A stretch of 64,000 nt of DNA from an uncultured Aquimarina sp. (GTDB taxonomy: Bacteria > Bacteroidota > Bacteroidia > Flavobacteriales > Flavobacteriaceae). Positions within the stretch are counted from its first letter, which is position 1, and each line of letters starts with the position of its first letter. The stretch covers positions 1-64,000 of the forward strand of contig CANMLL010000004.1 of NCBI GenBank assembly GCA_947498775.1, read 5' to 3'. Below, in pieces: positions 63,565-64,000 of this stretch. The translations under genes were made by a program, and so were the position numbers. The notes under the pieces were generated by a model that worked only from the letters and a program-made list of their open reading frames with translations, was not told where the DNA came from and did not search any database.

Positions 63565-64000
63565 AATTCTTTCTGCATAAACAATGTAATATCTCGGAGT
63601 AAAAAGGCGTAGTAAAGGCCTGAAACCTATTTTTTTTATAGGATGGGTCCATTTATCTCTAGCTTTGATTTCCCAACCGGCTTTTTCAAGTAACCAATCA
63701 AATTGCCAGTCTTCAAATTCGTGGTAATGCCGGTCCCAAGAATCTGTTTTGCTGCGATATGCAGGAGAGAACCATAGTTTCAATGGTATGGAAGCTACTA
63801 ATTTATCAGCTTTAATATCTCTTAGTACGTTAAAAGGAGCTATGAGGTGTTCAAAAATTTCAAAGGCAGTTACAATTTCTGCATCGCTATTTTTTACAGT
63901 TTTAGTTTCCAGATCCAAATCTTCACCAGAAGTATTTGAAACCACATACCCTTCTTTTTCCATAAATTCTACAAAAGGATTTCTTACACCTAAATCCAAA
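63559..64000 (-). CDS. SAM-dependent methyltransferase, C-terminal part (partial)
   Basis: About 147 residues of a class I methyltransferase that continues beyond the right end of the window; the apparent start is a TTG read inside the gene, not a real start. Visible are a motif II-like AEIVTAFEIFEHL, then IKADKLVASIPLKLWFSPAY and a C-terminal DRHYHEFEDWQFDWLLEKAG. It resembles methyltransferases in glycan clusters, in keeping with the glycosyltransferase downstream. Motif I lies outside the window. Confidence 0.75.
   Translation of the reverse strand, partial: LDLGVRNPFVEFMEKEGYVVSNTSGEDLDLETKTVKNSDAEIVTAFEIFEHLIAPFNVLRDIKADKLVASIPLKLWFSPAYRSKTDSWDRHYHEFEDWQFDWLLEKAGWEIKARDKWTHPIKKIGFRPLLRLFTPRYYIVYAERIG

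Overview
The window is a low-GC, densely coding chromosome segment from a marine-type member of the Bacteroidota, family Flavobacteriaceae. The genus is not determined, though the gene set would fit an Aquimarina-like organism. The evidence is the gliding and type IX secretion genes gldJ and porV, a protein with a type IX C-terminal sorting domain, Bacteroidota promoters (TTG, then TANNTTTG), a BfmA-type mobilization protein, and the order gdh-nhaB-exbB-exbD-tonB-folC.

Layout. 1-75: 3' end of a 5S rRNA and its terminator, so an rRNA operon lies just to the left. 172-6013: a TlpA-like thioredoxin; a sugar locus (LacI repressor, MGH1-like glycoside hydrolase, SSS symporter); an acyl-CoA dehydrogenase. 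6471-12536: amino-acid dehydrogenase, NhaB antiporter, ExbB-ExbD-TonB and FolC. 12606-12680: tRNA-Val(TAC).

12681 to about 35700 is an accessory island anchored on that tRNA. The newest element (about 12681-26329) carries a tyrosine recombinase and BfmA, a decayed toxin-like gene, a leftward series of secreted-protein genes (one with HExxH, one with Sel1 repeats and a type IX sorting domain, one transglutaminase-like gene broken by an amber codon), and a rightward gene that joins an O-antigen-ligase-like membrane domain to an esterase. It ends in an exact 23-bp copy of the tRNA 3' end. Two further degenerate tRNA 3' ends follow at 28332-28358 and 33842-33868, each with almost the same hairpin terminator 9-11 bp downstream. 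They bound older layers with an AbiE toxin-antitoxin pair, a SWIM-SNF2 helicase with a HipBST system, and then a second HipBST system. I read this as repeated insertion at one tRNA gene, leaving a stack of integrase-less toxin-antitoxin cassettes.

36130-64000 returns to core-type genes: a GT2 synthase, a cyclase-like DUF2652 protein, murF, gldJ and porV (without porU between them), cytidine deaminase, pyruvate dehydrogenase E1-alpha and E2, an M28 peptidase, an SDR, a sugar MFS transporter, two unknown envelope proteins, DUF4349, SprT-like, mannose-1-phosphate guanylyltransferase, DUF389, GrpB, DinB, GNAT, an Mla-type ABC pair, a PafA-type phosphatase, a glycosyltransferase, a frameshifted S23/four-helix-bundle gene and a truncated methyltransferase. 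No CRISPR array and no transposase gene were seen; one 194-bp MITE-like element is proposed at 47030-47223.
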